DNA of 64,000 nt, taken from contig CM064667.1 of the NCBI GenBank assembly GCA_032717465.1, positions 5,987,860-6,051,859 of the forward strand. Reading direction: 5' to 3'. Within the stretch, counting starts at the first letter, position 1. Each line of letters begins with the position of its first letter. The DNA is from Coenobita brevimanus (taxonomy: Eukaryota > Arthropoda > Malacostraca > Decapoda > Coenobitidae). Below are positions 43,530 through 64,000 of the stretch, piece after piece. Below the pieces are notes generated by a model. It worked only from the letters and a program-made list of their open reading frames with translations, was not told the DNA's origin and did no database searches. The position numbers and the translations under genes are program-made.

Positions 43530-45190
43530 GTATTGTATTTTACGCTGTTTTCATCCGTAACTCATGGTGAAGCTTTTAGGATAGTCAACATGGATAGTAA
43601 CACAATATCCAGCTCAATGCCCAATGCTGAGTCAATGTGGGGGTACTGTGCAATATCCAGCTCAATGCCCAATGCTGAGCCAATGTGGGGGTACTGTGCA
43701 ATATCCAGCTCAATGCCCAATGCTGAGTCAATGTGGGGGTACTGTGCAATATCCAGCTCAATGCCCAATGCTGAGCCAATGGGAGGTACTGTGCAATATC
43801 CAGCTCAATGCCCAATGCTGATCCAATGTGGGGTACTGTGCAATATCCAGCTCAATGCCCAATGTTGTGCCAATAGGGGGTACTGTGCAATATCCAGCTC
43901 AATGCCCAATGCTGAGTCAATGTGGGGGTACTGTGCAATATCCAGCTCAATGTCCAATGTTGTGCCAATGTGGGGGTACTGTGCAATATCCAGCTCAATG
44001 CCCAATGCTGAGTCAATGTGGGGGTACTGTGCAATATCCAGCTCAATGCCTAATGTTGAGCCAATGGGGGTACTGTGCAATACCCAGCTCAATGCCCAAT
44101 GTTGTGTCACTGGGGGGTACTGTGCAATATCCAGCTCAATGCCCAATGCTGAGCCAATGGGGGTACTGTGCAATATCCAGTTCAATGCCCAATGCTGAGC
44201 CAATGTGGGGGTACTGTGCAATATCCAGCTCAATGCCCAATGCTGAGCCAATGGGGGTACTGTGCAATATCCAGTTCAATGCCCAATGCTGAGCCAATGT
44301 GGGGGTACTGTGCAATATCCAGCTCAATGCCCAATGCTGAGTCAATGGGAGGGTACTGTGCAATATCCAGCTCAATGCCCAATGCTGAGCCAATGTGGGG
44401 GTACTGTGCAATATCCAGCTCAATGCCCAATGCTGAGTCAATGTGGGGGTACTGTGCAATATCCAGCTCAATGCCCAATGCTGAGTCAATGGGGGGTACT
44501 GTGCAATATCCAGCTCAATGCCCAATGCTGAGCCAATGGGGGGTACTGTGCAATATCCAGCTCAATGCCCAATGCTGAGCCAATGGGGGTACTGTGCAAT
44601 ATCCAGCTCAATGCCCAATGCTGAGCCAATGGGGGGTACTGTGCAATATCCAGCTCAATGCCCAATGCTGAGTCAATGTGGGGGTACTGTGCAATATCCA
44701 GCTCAATGCCCAATGCTGAGTCAATGTGGGGGTACTGTGCAATATCCAGCTCAATGCCCAATGCTGAGTCAATGGGGGGTACTGTGCAATATCCAGCTCA
44801 ATGCCCAATGCTGTGCCAATGTGGGGGTACTGTGCAATATCCAGCTCAATGCCCAATGCTGAGCCAATAGGGGGTACTGTGCAATATCCAGCTCAATGCC
44901 CAATGCTGAGTCAATGTGGGGGTACTGTGCAATATCCAGCTCAATGCCCAATGTTGTGCCAATGGGGGTACTGTGCAATATCCAGCTCAATGCCCAATGT
45001 TGTGCCAATGTGGGGGTACTGTGCAATATCCAGCTCAATGCCCAATGTTGTGCCAATGTGGGGGTACTGTGCAATATCCAGCTCAATGCCCAATGTTGAG
45101 CCAATGGGGGTACTGTGCAATATCTAACATTTGCTTTAATCGACACAGGGCTTGGCTTATTTACAACGCATAATTAAGTATTTACAGTAC
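43530..45190 (+). repeat. Carrier sequence with about 32 satellite units
   Basis: Between the same flanks as 26695-26945 (left CATGGTGAAGCTTTTAGGAT, right TTTGCTTTAATCGACACAGG), about 32 units of 46-48 bp repeat: GGGGGTACTGTGCAATATCC plus AGCTCAATGCCCAATGCTGA and GYCAATG. Variation is mostly in the number of G and in GAGTC/GAGCC/TGTGCC. Frames on both strands stay open for up to about 250 residues and are artefacts. Confidence 0.95.
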
Positions 45191-45234
45191 TTGGAAGAGA
45201 TAGGGAGTATATCTCAAAGTGATTCAGTTTCTCG

Positions 45235-45690
45235 TATATCGGATGTTGTAAATAGTATATACATTTAAACATATACTAATTCAAAAACTATGAATATAAG
45301 CCTAATTATAGCATCGATGTTGTAAATAGTATATACATTTAAACATATACTAATTCAAAAACTATCAATAATAGCGTAATTATAGCATCGACGTTGTAAA
45401 TAGTATATACATTTAAACATATACTAATTCAAAAACTATGAATATAAGCCTAATTATAGCATCGATGTTGTAAATAGTATATACATTTAAACATATACTA
45501 ATTCAAAAACTATCAATAATAGTGTAATTATAGCATCGACGTTGTAAATAGTATATACATATAAACATATACTAATTCAAAAACTATGAATATAAGCCTA
45601 ATTATAGCATCGATGTTGTAAATAGTATATACATTTAAACATATACTAATTCAGAAACTATCAATAATAGTGTAATTATAGCATTTCCCT
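45235..45690 (+). repeat. 75-76-bp AT-rich satellite with alternating unit types
   Basis: Six units of GTTGTAAATAGTATATACAT plus TTAAACATATACTAATTCAA end alternately in TATGAATATAAGCCTAATTA and TATCAATAATAGTGTAATTA. The alternation indicates a two-unit higher-order repeat of about 150 bp. Confidence 0.85.
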
Positions 45691-46625
45691 GATTAATACT
45701 GCTCTTCGTATCAATTAGGGCCAATTAGTGATTTTCATTGACCAATTTAGCCATTTATAATGCAATGGAGATTTAAATATATACGAAAAAAATATAAATG
45801 AATAAATAGCCTAATTACAGTATTTTCCTACCTAATATTGATGTTAGTACGAATTAGGGATGTATTTAGCAATTTATAAAGCAAAAAACATTTGAATATA
45901 TATTAATTAATAGGAAACCATGAATAGACAGCCTAATTACAGCTTTTCCTCATTAATATTGATGTTGGTACTAATTATGGGTGATTAGTAATGTTTAACG
46001 ACCTACATAGCAATTTATGAAGTAATAGACACCCAAATATTCAGTAATTACAATGAAACCATGATTACAAAGCCTAATTATAGCATTTTCCTAATTAACA
46101 TTGCTGTTAGTACAAATTGGGAGCGATTAGTAAACTGTAATGACCTATTTAGCAATTTATAAAGCAATGGATGTTAAAATATTCAAAAATTAAAAGGAAT
46201 ACATGATTACAAAACTTAGAGTATTTTCCTACCTAATGTAATATTACCGTTAGTACTAATTAAGATCAATTAGTAATTCTTAAAAACCTATTTAGCAATA
46301 TATAACAATGGAAATTTAAAATATACACTAATTAGCAAGAAACCATGAATAAAAAGCCTAATTACAGTATATTCCTACTTAATATTAGTTAGTACAAATT
46401 AGGGGTGATTAGTATTGTAACGACATTGCAATATATAAAGCAACAGACATTTAAACATACAATAACAGGAAACCATGAATAATAAGCATAATTAGTAGTA
46501 TTTCCCTATGTAATATTGATGTTACTATATATTACGGGAGATTAGTAAATTGTAATTACGTATTTAGCAATTTATATAGCATAGGACAATAAAATATTCA
46601 ATAATTAATTCAAATATCATTTATT
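45691..46625 (+). repeat. Degenerate continuation of the AT-rich satellite, ~135 bp units
   Basis: About seven diverged units carry CCTAATTAYAGYATTTTCCT, TTAGTACWAATTAGG and AGCAATTTATAAAGCAAT. They appear to be older relatives of the adjacent array. Bases 46626-47840 contain dispersed CCCTATCCC...GGACGATGGTGGACTG motifs (46725 and 47689) and no gene I can support. Confidence 0.65.
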
Positions 46626-47842
46626 TTCCCTCCATGCAGTACCAGTGGCGGCCTTCACGTGGTGGCACTGATGTAGCTGGTTGGATCCACTGCCTGCCTA
46701 TTCATACGTCCCTCAATTCCTTCCCTATCCCCCAAAAGGACGATGGTGGACTGCAGAAGAGGAATTTACGCCTGCAGTCCACCGAGTTCACATCGATCCC
46801 TGTCTATATGAGCTTAATTATAATATTTTCCTGGTAAATATCAAGTTAGTATCCGGCAGCCATTTTTCTTCCTTGCGTGGAGCATCGGGGCAGCCTCCAT
46901 GTGGTGTTATTCATACTACCTGTCAGCTCCACTGCCTACGTTAATTAAATATAAGTACCTGAGCTCCACCCTATCCACTGAAGGGATGATGGACGGCAAA
47001 ATAGGGGTAACATAAGCCTAAAGTCCACCGACATGACATGGCGACGCTGCTACCCCCCTACGCCACAGCATCATCCCCAGGCTCCTCAATTACACACAAT
47101 TTCCATCATTTTCCTGGCTAGTGCGGCTGTTGGCATGATCACAGGGGAACCAGGGAAAACTACTTACCTTTTTGGCGATATATGGAGCAGTGGAAGTCGA
47201 AATATTCACTAATAAAAAGGAAAAACTTGGCGACTCATCTCAGCCTCCCTCCTGCGCATCCCTTCCCGCGCACCTCATGGCTCCCTCTCGTATTCGATTA
47301 ACAAAAAATATATAACAAATTCTCTATTCTACCAAAATCTACATAAAAACGAATTTAAAAAAGGAAAAATAAAATATCTGACATCGTACATGATGTTTAA
47401 AGAATTATTTAAATATTTTTCTACCGCGTAAGGTACCATCATAACTCTTCCTCATAAATAAGTCAGAATTCCCGTAATTTTCCACCATCCCAGTTCAATT
47501 AATAGTTTCCTCTTCCATTTATCAAGAAATTATTGAATATAGTAATAAATAACACGTATTAAGCCATTCCAATGCGATATAAATGCACTGGTGGGCTAGT
47601 TTGGGGGATCTGGTCCGAAAAGTAGCCCAAAAATAGCCCAAAAGTAGCCCGTCTCTTCCACTATTCATGCAAACGTCCCTCCACTCCCTCCCTATCCCAC
47701 AAAAGGACGATGGTGGACTGAAGGGGGGGAATTTCAGCCTGAAGTCCACTGGGTTCAAATTTAAATGAACCTGGAGCCACAAAAACATGCACAGGATGTT
47801 TATGGGAGTAGAAAAACTCTGGCTAGTATCTTCGTCAGTCAA

Positions 47843-48345
47843 GGAAGCTCCCCAACACCTTTTCCCAAGCGATTTATCAGGATATTACGCCTTACCATTC
47901 CATGCTGTGTTATACAAATCCTTCCAATGTCACTATACTCTGCATAAATAACATACAAAACGATATAAACTAGTCATATCCTAAATAAATCGCTAGGGAT
48001 GAGGTGTTAGGGAGTAGCAAGTACCCACACACCTTTTCTTAAGCGATTTATTAACCTATTACACCCTACTATTCCATGCTATATTGTATAAATCCTTCCA
48101 ATCTTTATATATAACGTACAAAAGAATATTAACCTAAATAAATCGCTAGGGAAGAGGTGTTGGGGAGCTCGGTTAAGGAAGTCCCCAAACACTTTTTCCT
48201 TAGTGATTTATTTGGTTATTACACATTACTCCATACTGTTATATAAATCCTTCCAATCTTTATAAATAACATACAAAAGGATATTAAGCAACCATATCCG
48301 AAATAAATCGCTAGGGAAGAGGTGTTAGGGAGCTTCCTTAAGAGA
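47843..48345. mobile_element. Three foldback MITE copies in tandem
   Basis: Complete left-right pairs lie at about 47846-48017, 48028-48172 and 48178-48340. Arms are GAAGCTCCCCAACACCTTTT/CCCAAGCGATTTAT and AAATAAATCGCTAGGGAAGA/GGTGTTAGGGAGCTTCC. At the last copy the symmetry extends to TTAAGGAAG...CTTCCTTAA. These define the element at about 150-170 bp. Confidence 0.8.
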
Positions 48346-48427
48346 TAAAAATTCTAGCATTTGAATTTCTAGTTTATAAAGCATAGCAACTTTATTTTGG
48401 TATTATAAATGGCAAAAAAATCAATAC

Positions 48428-48625
48428 AAAAACTATCTATCTATCTATCTATTGCCAGACGCCTTAATCCCGTAAGGGGTGGCCACAAACAAATCACCTC
48501 CATGTCGCCCTGTCCCCTACCATTTCCCTGCCCTCCCCCCCAGCTCACACACCCCCTCTCTCATATACCTCTCCACTCCATCCCTCCATCTCATCCTCGG
48601 CCTCCCCCTCCCTCTCCATATTATT
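48428..48625 (-). mobile_element. LINE 3' end
   Basis: (TATC)n, CTATTGCCAGACGCCTTAAT, GGGGTGGCCACAAACAAATC and CTCATCCTCGGCCTCCCC are the complement of the LINE terminus. It lies about 230 bp downstream of the sushi gene's stop codon. Confidence 0.75.
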
Positions 48626-48699
48626 TACAAATGCGTTTCTACAAGTGTAAAAAGTATATGGTTTCAAATATATATGGAAAAATAAACCGCTTAAATATA

Positions 48700-48859
48700 G
48701 ATGCAGAATAAGTCGCTACAGAGAAGGAGTTAAGGGATTGGTTCCTCCATGGTCTGGCTTGCGTGCCATCCTCCGCCTATGAGCTTGTAGTCTCCCTTTT
48801 ATTAACTTTAGAAAATGCATAATAGGCAAAATTAGTCGCTACAGAGAAGGTGTTAAGGG

Positions 48860-48881
<22 letters not shown>
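48700..48881. mobile_element. MITE arms overlapping the sushi gene stop codon
   Basis: Two same-orientation arms, AGTCGCTACAGAGAAGGAGT at 48712 and AGTCGCTACAGAGAAGGTGT at 48834, match the MITE right arm (AATCGCTTAGGAAGAGGTGT). The second runs through the stop codon into the last coding codons. The first is followed by TTCCTCCATGGTCTGG, a copy of the coding TTCTCCATGGTCTG, so the exon end was duplicated with the arm. Confidence 0.6.
48798..48803 (-). terminator. Candidate polyadenylation signal AATAAA
   Basis: AATAAA on the minus strand lies 57 bases after the stop codon at 48860. It is the first canonical signal downstream. Use is not proven. Confidence 0.5.

Positions 48882-64000
<15,119 letters not shown>

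Noticed and set aside
43458..45173. Long frames with repeats such as SSMPNAESMWGYCAI
   Set aside because: They are products of the 47-48-bp satellite, open on both strands. Frames break wherever the number of G in a unit changes.

Overview
The window looks like the nuclear genome of an arthropod, most likely a decapod crustacean. That placement is inference. It rests on spliced genes with GT-AG introns, extreme density of (AAT)n, (CA)n, (GA)n and (GATA)n microsatellites, arthropod-like non-LTR retrotransposon fragments, and 5S-rRNA-derived SINEs. No bacterial-style operon, CRISPR array or genuine tRNA gene was seen.

The only convincing host gene lies on the minus strand from the right edge (64000, 5' incomplete) to a stop codon at 48860. 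Seventeen exons can be chained with consistent phases into 4668 coding bases, giving 1555 residues plus a stop. The visible protein has about 23 sushi (CCP) repeats, the first cut by the window edge. Four EGF-like domains and a short acidic, tyrosine-rich C-terminal tail follow. The order (CCP array, terminal EGFs) resembles the C-terminal part of SVEP1-like extracellular adhesion proteins. The first 11 or more CCP repeats sit in one uninterrupted exon of at least 2135 bases, whereas the rest is split over 16 small exons.

The remaining 48.8 kb is mobile-element debris and tandem arrays: (i) 3' ends of an RTE/BovB-like LINE that terminate in (GATA)n and share a 3' end with SINEs carrying a 5S rRNA head; (ii) fragments of other LINE ORF2 genes, some with coding segments tandemly amplified; (iii) a foldback MITE family whose arms read GGTGTTAGGGAGCTT, present in at least ten clusters; (iv) two copies of a TIR transposon (34583-36329, and 38080 to about 42035, the second heavily nested); (v) a piggyBac-type MITE with TTAA duplications (42338-43167); (vi) three copies of a carrier sequence holding 2, about 10 and about 32 units of one 47-48-bp satellite; (vii) a dispersed repeat with the core CTCCTTGGTTACTAGTCA; and (viii) an 840-bp, almost pure homopurine tract beside a G-rich array.

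The most unusual pattern is inside the sushi gene. At several exons (2, 5, 8, 10, 13 and 17) the exon edge with its splice site or stop codon has been copied one to three times into the neighbouring noncoding DNA. Other arrays start right at a donor site. The last exon ends inside an arm of the foldback MITE.
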